Origin: a virus
IMG/VR virus record: IMGVR_UViG_3300031918_000058
Location: 1-42,478 of that record
Strand: one strand, 5' to 3'
Length of the DNA: 42,478 nt
The first letter of the stretch is position 1. The number at the start of each line of letters is the position of its first letter. Under the pieces are notes generated by a model. It was not told where the DNA came from. It searched no databases and saw nothing but the letters and a program-made list of their open reading frames with translations. Positions 1-5,129 of this stretch are shown here, one piece after another. Both the position numbers and the translations under genes were made by a program.

Positions 1-131
1 AGCACTTATTTCTACTCTTAAAGGCAAAGAACCACTACGAGTAAGGCGTGAAGCTGAGAACGAGTATGATAAGAATGCAGTAGCGGTTGATGTACAGGTT
101 GGCGAAGAGTGGCTACCTATTGGCTACATTG
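1..131. repeat. Left copy of terminal direct repeat (genome join)
   Basis: Bases 1-131 repeat at 42348-42478 with a single mismatch at base 5 (C here, G at 42352). Bases 6-131 are identical over 126 nt. The repeat lies inside one reading frame that continues across both ends, so it marks where a circular or circularly permuted assembly was cut rather than a functional attachment site. Confidence 0.93.
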
Positions 132-1207
132 CAAAAGACAAGAACCTAGAGATTGCAAAATCTATGGATGCAGAAGTTCCAGTACAAATTGTATTGTCAA
201 TTATCACAGGTGGAAGTGGCAAGAGCTTTGGTGTTAACATTGAATTGCAATATGCTGAAGCACCTAAAGAAGTTAAGAAAGCAGAAGTTGCAGAAGACGC
301 AAAGCCTGTAGAAAAGCCAACGAAGGCTCAGATGCAGTCAGTTCTAGCTTACTTGACCCAGGTAGTGGATGCAAGCGGTGTTAAGAAAACAGTCGAACCT
401 ATAACATACAATAGTGTGCTCATTGGTAAGAACATCGAAATCAATGAAGTAAATGGTCACAAACGACTTGAAGGCTTCTTAAGTGGTAGCAAGTTCCCAG
501 AACAATTCTACGCTGAGTTTGATAAGACTGAAATCCTTAAGGCTATCCAGAATAAGCATAAGTTAACAGATGCACAAGTAGAGCAAATCAAAGCGATGTG
601 GGAAATTAACTCACAAATATCGACAAACTTTGGTAACTCAATTCACTTTGCAATGGAAAACTATGACCGTAACTTTGAACTTGGTGATAAAATCAAGAGT
701 GTCAAAGAGTTCAAGACAAAGCCACCAGTTATTGGTGTAAACAAGGCACTCAACCGAAACCCTCTAATGAAGAAAGTTGTTGAATCATTCCACGAATTAT
801 TTGGTGGTGATTACATCCGATTCAATGAAGAGTTTGTATGGGAAAAAGGTCTTAAGCTATGTGGTTCGATTGACCGAATCAAAGTAGTAGACATGAAGAA
901 ACGAATCATCAGGATTCAGGACTTCAAAACAGATGCAGACATCCATGAAACTAAATATCAGTTAGTTGATTCACCATTCTACGCATTGACTCAGGGCACA
1001 GCTCCTAAGTTAGGTAAAGAACTGTTGGACTGCCACTGGTTACAGCTTTCATTCTACGCATTCATCTTGCAACGTGCAGGCTGGACTGTAGAAGGACTAG
1101 ACATCTATTGGGTAAACGGTGAGAAACTCGCTAACGGTGAAAACCCTTGGGAAGAGTTTAGTCACGATGTAATTGATATAACTAATGTAATTGTAGGAGA
1201 AGAATAA
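2..1207 (+). CDS. HIRAN domain-PD-(D/E)XK (RecB/Cas4-like) nuclease, 5' part at other end of window
   Basis: This is the 3' part of a gene whose start is at 42289. Joined across the terminal repeat it encodes about 421 residues. The N-terminal part (RVRREAENEYDKNAVAV, then GYIAKD) is a HIRAN-type module, known from fork-remodelling enzymes to bind DNA ends. A charged linker follows. The C-terminal half has the RecB-family signature: LCGSIDRI (acidic residue), RIQDFKT (D-x-K) and the helix QLSFYAFIL (Q-x-x-x-Y). The likely role is a recombination exonuclease, supported by the SSB-like gene one base downstream. An internal ATG at 164 would lose the HIRAN part, and the open frame extends upstream through the join, so the long form is preferred. 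Base 5 changes V to L between the two repeat copies. Exact substrate polarity is unknown. Confidence 0.85.
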   Translation, partial: ALISTLKGKEPLRVRREAENEYDKNAVAVDVQVGEEWLPIGYIAKDKNLEIAKSMDAEVPVQIVLSIITGGSGKSFGVNIELQYAEAPKEVKKAEVAEDAKPVEKPTKAQMQSVLAYLTQVVDASGVKKTVEPITYNSVLIGKNIEINEVNGHKRLEGFLSGSKFPEQFYAEFDKTEILKAIQNKHKLTDAQVEQIKAMWEINSQISTNFGNSIHFAMENYDRNFELGDKIKSVKEFKTKPPVIGVNKALNRNPLMKKVVESFHELFGGDYIRFNEEFVWEKGLKLCGSIDRIKVVDMKKRIIRIQDFKTDADIHETKYQLVDSPFYALTQGTAPKLGKELLDCHWLQLSFYAFILQRAGWTVEGLDIYWVNGEKLANGENPWEEFSHDVIDITNVIVGEE

Positions 1208-1208
1208 A

Positions 1209-1664
1209 ATGTCACAAGCATTTAAAGTAGCACAGGCATTCCAAGCGACAGTAAGCAAGGAAGACAAAACACCAAAGACCGTCACATTTGATGGCAACAC
1301 ATTCAACGCTTGGAAAGTCAAGCTAGATGGTCATTCTGATAAGGGATGGATTAATGTAAACAAGAAACCAGGTAACGAAATTGCTGCAGGCGATGAACTA
1401 TTTGGTGATATTGTACAAATTGATGGAACGTTTGGAACATTCTATAACTTCAAATCAGCATCACGTCCACTAGGACAAGCACCTGCACAGGAAGCACAAG
1501 CTCCTGCAGATGACTTTACCGCTAACGTGAGTACAGAAATTGTTCACGATAAGCTCGACTATGTTATTGGTTTACTAGAGGGAATTGCTGAGAAACTCGG
1601 TGCAGAACCTATCGCTAACCAAACCTCGTCAGCTGCTCCTGACCTAGACGACCTGGATATTTAA
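1209..1664 (+). CDS. Single-stranded DNA-binding-like protein
   Basis: A 151-residue protein starting one base after the nuclease stop, with GGAG upstream. Residues 1-90 are a beta-rich segment with alternating hydrophobic residues (for example AWKVKLDG and GWINVN), compatible with an OB fold. A Pro/Ala/Gln-rich linker follows, and the end is strongly acidic and hydrophobic (DLDDLDI), like the partner-binding tail of SSB proteins. Position next to a RecB-like nuclease fits a recombination or ssDNA-protection role. No strict SSB motif is visible, so the call rests on architecture and context. Confidence 0.55.
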   Translation: MSQAFKVAQAFQATVSKEDKTPKTVTFDGNTFNAWKVKLDGHSDKGWINVNKKPGNEIAAGDELFGDIVQIDGTFGTFYNFKSASRPLGQAPAQEAQAPADDFTANVSTEIVHDKLDYVIGLLEGIAEKLGAEPIANQTSSAAPDLDDLDI

Positions 1665-1665
1665 T

Positions 1666-2100
1666 ATGTCACCTGAAGATACAGCACAGTTAATCGAAAA
1701 AATAATGAAGATTAACCGTCAGTTGTCTGATGAGAAGTTCCTTAAAAGTCTAACTGGTGATGTTCTTTCATACATTGGGGTAAAACTCAGTGCTATGAAG
1801 GCATCACTACTAGATGTCAAGGTGGACGCACACCGAGATGCAATGCGGAAAGAAACCCTTATGCAAGCAGAAAAGGGAAGAGCATTCTTACGTGCTAAAG
1901 AAGCACACAATTCTACATCAGCAGGTGACGCTAAATACACTGACGAAAAGTTCATTGAGGCACAAAATACTTACACAGATGCTAAAGTTCTCTATGAGCA
2001 ACTTAAGTCAATCGTTGCAGATAGCCATGATTTAATTGATGCTATCAAGTCTCGAGTTATTGACCTACAGGGTGCTCGGAAGGACGAAAGGCTAAGTTAA
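1666..2100 (+). CDS. Helical hypothetical protein of the recombination operon
   Basis: A 144-residue, charged, mostly alpha-helical protein (heptad-like stretches around residues 75-140). It starts two bases after the SSB-like stop and ends at TAATG, overlapping the HNH start. I do not recognise the family; by position it could be a recombination mediator. Its last six residues, KDERLS, are also the last six residues of the downstream HNH protein but with different codons, which suggests the 3' end was rebuilt when the HNH gene inserted. Confidence 0.7.
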   Translation: MSPEDTAQLIEKIMKINRQLSDEKFLKSLTGDVLSYIGVKLSAMKASLLDVKVDAHRDAMRKETLMQAEKGRAFLRAKEAHNSTSAGDAKYTDEKFIEAQNTYTDAKVLYEQLKSIVADSHDLIDAIKSRVIDLQGARKDERLS

Positions 2101-2618
2101 TGAGTAAGTGGGTAGACATACCAGGTTACAACGGCATGTATCAAGTAAACGGAGTCGGAGAGATTAAGAGCTTTATGAAAGACCCAAAAGGTCGTGTTAA
2201 GGTTCTGAGGCTTCGTAAAGACGGATATTTGCAGACACAACTTGCCAGCAATGGTGTAGCCTTCGATATTCGGGTACACAGAATAGTAGCACAGGTCTTT
2301 ATTGATAATCCAGATGGCAAAACACAGGTTAACCATAAGAACGGAATCAAAACAGATAATCGTGTAGAAAACCTAGAATGGTGTATCCACACCGAGAATC
2401 AGGTACACTCCTATAAAGAACTCGGAAGAGTCAGACCTGATGGTGCTGGATTAAAACCAACGCCAGTAATATGTGTTGAGACTGGTATAAAATACCCTTC
2501 GATACACAAGGCAGGTAGACAAACTGGTATAGAGCAATCTAGTATTAGCAAAGCTATTGCTAGATACATAACTCATGCTGGTGGATATAGGTGGCGTAAA
2601 GATGAACGACTCAGCTAA
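2100..2618 (+). CDS. NUMOD4-HNH-NUMOD1 homing endonuclease
   Basis: A 172-residue free-standing homing endonuclease. The N-terminal NUMOD4-like start (WVDIPGYNGMYQVNGVGEIKS) is followed by an HNH core (VHRIVAQVFIDNP, QVNHKNGIKTDNRVENLEW, HTENQVHS). The C-terminal NUMOD1 segment (TPVICVETGIKYPSIHKAGR to SSISKAI) is a DNA-binding helix-turn-helix found in such enzymes. The gene sits precisely between two otherwise overlapping genes. Its C-terminus KDERLS is encoded by the same bases that contain the ATG of the next gene (2602), evidence of insertion at that junction. Confidence 0.9.
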   Translation: MSKWVDIPGYNGMYQVNGVGEIKSFMKDPKGRVKVLRLRKDGYLQTQLASNGVAFDIRVHRIVAQVFIDNPDGKTQVNHKNGIKTDNRVENLEWCIHTENQVHSYKELGRVRPDGAGLKPTPVICVETGIKYPSIHKAGRQTGIEQSSISKAIARYITHAGGYRWRKDERLS

Positions 2619-2820
2619 GATAATCAAAGAGTTCGCTGGACGCAAAGGTGGAAGGCGAAGGGTGAAAAAAGGTTTCGCCAAAACATTAACTAGCGAGAAA
2701 GCGAGAGAGTATGCCAACAAAAGATGGGCTTACAAAAGAAGCCAGGAAGCTGCAGTGGAAGCCGTACAAGAACAAGTTCGAGTACATGACAGCGAACCAC
2801 ATCCGCAGCAGGAAACTTGA
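2602..2820 (+). CDS. Small basic hypothetical protein
   Basis: A 72-residue, Lys/Arg-rich protein (GRKGGRRRVKKGFAKT near the N-terminus) with a helical middle. The chosen ATG at 2602 lies inside the HNH stop region, and a 17-base overlap with an upstream stop would also have existed before the HNH insertion. It overlaps the resolvase gene by 110 bases in another frame, which is large for this genome. Its C-terminal third is therefore either overprinted or the resolvase starts later. Function unknown, possibly nucleic-acid binding. Confidence 0.5.
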   Translation: MNDSAKIIKEFAGRKGGRRRVKKGFAKTLTSEKAREYANKRWAYKRSQEAAVEAVQEQVRVHDSEPHPQQET

Positions 2821-3139
2821 CTTCAGTTACGAAACCGAGAAGTTGGAATACACTCTTACTAAGAAATATATTCCTGATTTCATACTGGAAACTAACTCTA
2901 AGCACAAAATATATATTGAGACCAAAGGCAATGGACGAAGCTGGGATTCAGCCGTCAGAGCCAAGATGGTAGCAGTTAAAGCAGAGCATCCTAACGTAGA
3001 TATAAGAATCTTATTCTGGGCTAATGGAGAGTTTGGTGCTAAACGTAAAGATGGAACTCGTAATACTCAACTCGCATGGGCTGAGAAGAACGGTTTCATA
3101 GCTGCAGTGAGAGAGATACCTAATGAATGGTTACTATAA
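2711..3139 (+). CDS. Endonuclease I-type Holliday junction resolvase
   Basis: A 142-residue protein matching the T7 endonuclease I family. The N-terminal KNKFEYMTANHI corresponds to the family's conserved SKFE-type helix. The nuclease core then reads YETEKLEYTLTKKYIPDFIL, followed by IYIETKG, giving the Glu, Asp and Glu-x-Lys of the PD-(D/E)XK site. The C-terminal AWAEKNGFIAAVREIPNEW is also typical. It would resolve recombination and replication branches before packaging. The 2711 start is kept because the KFE helix belongs to the family fold, despite the overlap with the previous gene. Confidence 0.87.
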   Translation: MPTKDGLTKEARKLQWKPYKNKFEYMTANHIRSRKLDFSYETEKLEYTLTKKYIPDFILETNSKHKIYIETKGNGRSWDSAVRAKMVAVKAEHPNVDIRILFWANGEFGAKRKDGTRNTQLAWAEKNGFIAAVREIPNEWLL

Positions 3140-3446
3140 TAGCAGTTTAAACTCAATGGGGGACAAAACACATGAATGGCTCAAGTTCATCCAGAAATGG
3201 AAGAAACAAAATCCACCACTCGATAACGGTTGTTACGTCTGTGGACATTGCGGAAGGTTCATCATTGCCGAGGAAGTCACGCTCGGTCATATCTACTCCA
3301 GGTCAAGAGAACCGTCTCGTGTATTCGACCCGACTAACCTACATCCAGAACATGCTAAATGCAACAACTGGAAGGGTAGCAGATATTTTGAACCAAAGTT
3401 CACGGTAGCACAGTACGATTTTATGTACTGGATGAGCAATATGTAA
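3123..3446 (+). CDS. HNH endonuclease-like protein
   Basis: A 107-residue zinc-binding HNH protein. It has CYVCGHCGRF followed by TLGHIYSRSREPSRVFDPTN, then LHPEHAKCNNWKG, giving the Cys pairs plus the His-Asn-His/Asn pattern of HNH nucleases. The ATG at 3123 overlaps the resolvase stop by 17 bases and has GAGAG upstream; an internal ATG at 3156 lacks a ribosome site. Its place at the end of the recombination operon suggests a DNA-processing role rather than homing, but neither is proven. Confidence 0.78.
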   Translation: MNGYYNSSLNSMGDKTHEWLKFIQKWKKQNPPLDNGCYVCGHCGRFIIAEEVTLGHIYSRSREPSRVFDPTNLHPEHAKCNNWKGSRYFEPKFTVAQYDFMYWMSNM

Positions 3447-3451
3447 AGACT

Positions 3452-3504
3452 ACAACACTTTATTGTAAAAAGCCCTTGACTTTTTGGCTCGAGTTTGATA
3501 TAAT
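3452..3504 (+). promoter_or_regulatory. Early-type promoter P1
   Basis: TTGACT (3476-3481), 17-bp spacer and TATAAT (3499-3504) within AGTTTGATATAAT. An ACAACA box begins 24 bases before the -35. The same composite element recurs at 38807 and 42122. It would drive the lysin, the RNA cluster and the RNA-repair genes. Confidence 0.88.
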
Positions 3505-3510
3505 ACCCAG

Positions 3511-3613
3511 TAGAGTAGAACAGTTAGAGAGAACCGTTCAGAACCATTTAGGTTAAGAATTACCAAAACGGACTATCAGTCACTACCCTATATCAAATAA
3601 CGAAAGGACGTTT
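3511..3613 (+). promoter_or_regulatory. Structured 5' leader of the lysin transcript
   Basis: About 100 nt of untranslated leader after P1. CCGTT (3534-3538) can pair with AACGG (3567-3571), enclosing AACC/GGTT (3542-3545 with 3551-3554). GAC/GTC (3571-3573 with 3579-3581) forms an adjacent hairpin. The ribosome site AAAGGA is at 3603-3608. The stems are short, so this is a candidate regulatory leader only. Confidence 0.4.
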
Positions 3614-3883
3614 ATTCGTACAATCGTAAAATGGTCTAAGACAGCAGCTATCCTGGCAGTTGTTACAGTCCTTCTAGTTGCTTATGTGTTTGTGCAGACT
3701 GCTCATGCAGCCTCAATCCAAAAAGCGGAGCAATCCCTTCAGGAGTCACAGCAAGAGACTAGTAAAATCGAATCGAATCTGAAGACCGTGCAAACGGAAA
3801 AACAACAGTTGACAACAGCTGTTAGTGAAAAAGATGCGAAGATTACACAACTAGAACAGGAAAACTCCGCTTTAAAAGACTAA
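3614..3883 (+). CDS. Secreted lysin, N-terminal zero-frame product (signal peptide plus coiled coil), AUU start
   Basis: The frame is open from a stop at 3554 and has no ATG. The first GTG (3686) falls after the hydrophobic segment. The best start is ATT at 3614, five bases after AAAGGA. This yields RTIVKWSK, then the hydrophobic core TAAILAVVTVLLVAYVFV, then QTAHA-AS, a textbook signal peptide with an A-x-A site. A Gln/Glu-rich coiled coil follows up to a TAA at 3881. This 89-residue product lacks the enzymatic domain, which continues in the -1 frame. P1 drives it. The AUU start is inference, as no other start keeps the signal peptide. Confidence 0.7.
   Translation: MRTIVKWSKTAAILAVVTVLLVAYVFVQTAHAASIQKAEQSLQESQQETSKIESNLKTVQTEKQQLTTAVSEKDAKITQLEQENSALKD
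3871..3877 (+). other. Putative -1 ribosomal frameshift site U_UUA_AAA
   Basis: The heptamer T TTA AAA is in the exact zero-frame phase (GCT TTA AAA GAC TAA) needed for simultaneous -1 slippage. The zero-frame stop lies one sense codon (GAC) downstream. The -1 frame continues the same coiled coil (RLKQEKLEAARQQ) into the transglycosylase domain. An AGG 10 bases upstream could act as a Shine-Dalgarno stimulator; no strong downstream pseudoknot was seen. Confidence 0.6.
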
Positions 3884-4236
3884 AGCAAGAAAAGTTAGAG
3901 GCAGCACGGCAGCAGACCATTAGAGTATCTACTCAGGTTGCAGTCAGTGGTAACTGTCAGGCTTGGCTTGCTTCTGTCGTTAGCAGTTCGGAACTCAATA
4001 GTGCTATTGAATTACAAAGACGTGAGAACGGCTCTTGTAACCCTCAGTTGTACAATACTGGAGGCTCGAATGCTTGTGGAGTAGCCCAGGAATTACCCTG
4101 TGGCAAATCTGGTTGCGGAATGCCACCAAACGCAGACGGTGCTTGTCAAATACGCTGGATGAACTCCTATGTTATAGGACGTTACGGCTCTTGGGCAAAT
4201 GCCCTACAGCACCACAATGCGGTTAACTGGTATTAA
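3877..4236 (+). CDS. Secreted lysin, Apf/transglycosylase-like C-terminal domain (-1 frame continuation)
   Basis: Read after a -1 shift, this adds 119 residues, giving a fusion of about 207: signal peptide, coiled coil, catalytic domain. The domain shows AWLASVVSSSELNSAIELQR then REN-GSCNPQLYNTGGSNACGV, and ends WMNSYVIGRYGSWANALQHH. That is the pattern of aggregation-promoting-factor and SLT-like domains, with the catalytic Glu probably the one in RREN. Four or more Cys (NACG, LPCG, SGCG, GACQ) suggest disulphides outside the cell. It would cleave peptidoglycan from the outside or in the periplasm-like space. No convincing independent start precedes the domain; the first in-frame ATG falls within it. 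The alternative is a true frameshift mutation or sequencing error. Confidence 0.72.
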   Translation, partial: RLKQEKLEAARQQTIRVSTQVAVSGNCQAWLASVVSSSELNSAIELQRRENGSCNPQLYNTGGSNACGVAQELPCGKSGCGMPPNADGACQIRWMNSYVIGRYGSWANALQHHNAVNWY

Positions 4237-4262
4237 ATGAATAATTATTGAAGGAAGTAAAT

Positions 4263-4343
4263 ATGCCAAATATTTTACCACATCTGCCCAACCGAATGTT
4301 CGGAAACCAGGGTACAGACCAGTCAAGAATTATAAACTTGTAG
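4263..4343 (+). CDS. Very small ORF (26 aa) before the tRNA cluster
   Basis: ATG at 4263 with GAAGGAAG upstream gives 26 codons ending in TAG. The product has no recognisable feature (it contains PHLPNRMFGNQG). The good ribosome site argues for translation, but it could be a leader peptide or chance ORF. Confidence 0.35.
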   Translation: MPNILPHLPNRMFGNQGTDQSRIINL

Positions 4344-4419
4344 ATAGGAAGATGGGTTCGGCTACATGGAGTAGTTGACGCAAGTGAGGCACGCACTCCT
4401 CAGCCCTGTCCTCCTTTCT

Positions 4420-4501
4420 GGGGTATCAATGGTTAGACCAGGCGTAAATCCACGAGTTGGAAACCCTTGGGACGAGAGTTCGATTCTCTCATACTCCACC
4501 A
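4420..4501 (+). tRNA. tRNA-like element, degenerate (acceptor and T arm intact)
   Basis: GGGGTAT (4420-4426) pairs 7/7, with one wobble, to ATACTCC (4491-4497), followed by A and an encoded CCA. The T arm GAGAG-TTCGATT-CTCTC (4475-4491 region) is perfect. Between them is a D-like segment (TGG-TTAGA-CCA) and a small TCCA/TGGA hairpin, but no normal anticodon arm. An alternative 5' acceptor, GGAGTAG at 4368, pairs 6/7 with the same 3' strand, which would make the element about 130 nt. It may be a tRNA mimic, a tRNA with an insertion, or part of a larger RNA. Confidence 0.35.
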
Positions 4502-4508
4502 AATATAT

Positions 4509-4594
4509 GACGTAAAGGCGTGTGCAAGGTAACGCAGCTCCATGTATGAGCACAAATATAGGAGCATGTTTCAGGTTCAATCCCTGATTACGTT
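4509..4594 (+). tRNA. tRNA with expanded (19-nt) anticodon loop
   Basis: Acceptor GACGTAA (4509-4515) pairs with TTACGTT (4588-4594). The D arm is GCG/CGC with a loop containing AAGGTAA. The variable loop is 5 nt, and the T arm is TCAGG-TTCAATC-CCTGA. The anticodon stem GCTCC (4537-4541)/GGAGC (4561-4565) closes a 19-nt loop instead of 7. The loop begins A-T-G-T-A, so a U33 and GUA anticodon would appear if 12 nt were removed at the usual 37/38 junction. A competing 4-bp stem (GCTC/GAGC) gives a 7-nt loop without U33. No CCA is encoded. Identity is unresolved. Confidence 0.55.
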
Positions 4595-4638
4595 TTGGAT
4601 GAACTGGGGCGACACCGTAAAAGTCTCTCCACCAATAA

Positions 4639-4732
4639 TGCGATGTAGCTCAGCGGCAGAGCGGAGGTCTAATAAACCTTGACTATCAAAGTACACGATA
4701 ATGCCCAGGTTCGATACCTGGCATCGCAGCCA
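4639..4732 (+). tRNA. tRNA with long variable arm, anticodon loop CTAATAA
   Basis: All arms fold: acceptor TGCGATG/CATCGCA, D arm GCTC/GAGC with loop AGCGGCA, anticodon stem GAGGT/ACCTT, T arm CCAGG-TTCGATA-CCTGG, then G and an encoded CCA (4730-4732). The anticodon by position is AAU (Ile), unusual because A34 is rare in bacterial tRNA-Ile. The 24-nt variable region with a TATC/GATA stem is typical of Leu, Ser or Tyr tRNAs instead. The mismatch between anticodon and class makes the true identity uncertain. Confidence 0.75.
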
Positions 4733-4937
4733 TAAATACAATACACATGCTAATCAGGCGTAAGTCAGCCAAACGAGATTTCCGTAGAGCTGTTGATGAC
4801 AGTTCCGTAGTATATTATCCTTTAACCATACGAGTACTCTCGTGTCCTGTCTTAATGGTACTGGATTTAATCACCAGGTGTTTCGGTACGAACCGTACTG
4901 CATTCAGGCGAATTGGTTAGCAGTTGTATTGTATTTA
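4733..4937 (+). ncRNA. Candidate large structured RNA (multi-branch)
   Basis: A 12-bp perfect stem (4733-4744 with 4926-4937), then a small internal loop, then a 7-bp stem (GCTAATC 4749-4755 with GGTTAGC 4915-4921) encloses about 160 nt. Inside are GGC/GCC, CTGT/ACAG, ACCAT/ATGGT containing ACGAG-TACT-CTCGT, CTGG/CCAG, and CGGT-ACGA-ACCG. There is no plausible ORF. It lies directly after the tRNA with no gap and on the same strand. It resembles in style the large ornamental phage RNAs found beside tRNAs (GOLLD, ROOL), but I cannot show homology. Confidence 0.65.
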
Positions 4938-4940
4938 AAA

Positions 4941-5016
4941 CCCTTCCTATAATGAGTAATTAAACCGTAAGTGTCTTCGGACTGTAATACGGAGCTTAGT
5001 TATTTTACGGAAGGGG
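4941..5016 (+). ncRNA. Long hairpin with UUCG tetraloop
   Basis: CCCTTCC (4941-4947) pairs with GGAAGGG (5009-5015). Further in, TAATTAA pairs with TTAGTTA, CCGTA with TACGG, and GTC-TTCG-GAC caps the hairpin. There is no U-tract, so it is not an intrinsic terminator. It may be a domain of the adjacent structured RNA or a processing or stability element before the AGGAG-led gene at 5040. Confidence 0.6.
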
Positions 5017-5039
5017 TTGTGAATATAATAGGAGAATAA

Positions 5040-5129
5040 ATGTCAAATAGTAATAAACCAGACGATGTGGAGACTTGGCTACTCAACGAGGCAACACTGG
5101 AAGAAATTGAGAAGATAGCAAATGAGTAG
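5040..5129 (+). CDS. Very small acidic protein (29 aa)
   Basis: ATG at 5040 is preceded by AGGAGAATAA, a strong ribosome site. The acidic product (ETWLLNEATLEEIEKI) ends in TAG overlapping the ATG of the exonuclease gene by 8 bases, suggesting translational coupling. Function unknown. Confidence 0.55.
   Translation: MSNSNKPDDVETWLLNEATLEEIEKIANE

Noticed and set aside
1-131. attL/attR or transposon direct repeats
   Set aside because: No integrase or transposase is present, and one reading frame runs through the repeat; a genome join explains it better.
4368-4501. A tmRNA (GGAG... start and GGGACGAGAGTTCGATT...CTCCACCA end)
   Set aside because: The 3' end resembles tmRNA, but only about 130 nt separate the halves, there is no tag ORF, and ordinary tRNAs can end the same way.
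4941-5016. Intrinsic terminator
   Set aside because: Strong hairpin but no U-tract after it, and an operon with a strong ribosome site follows at once.
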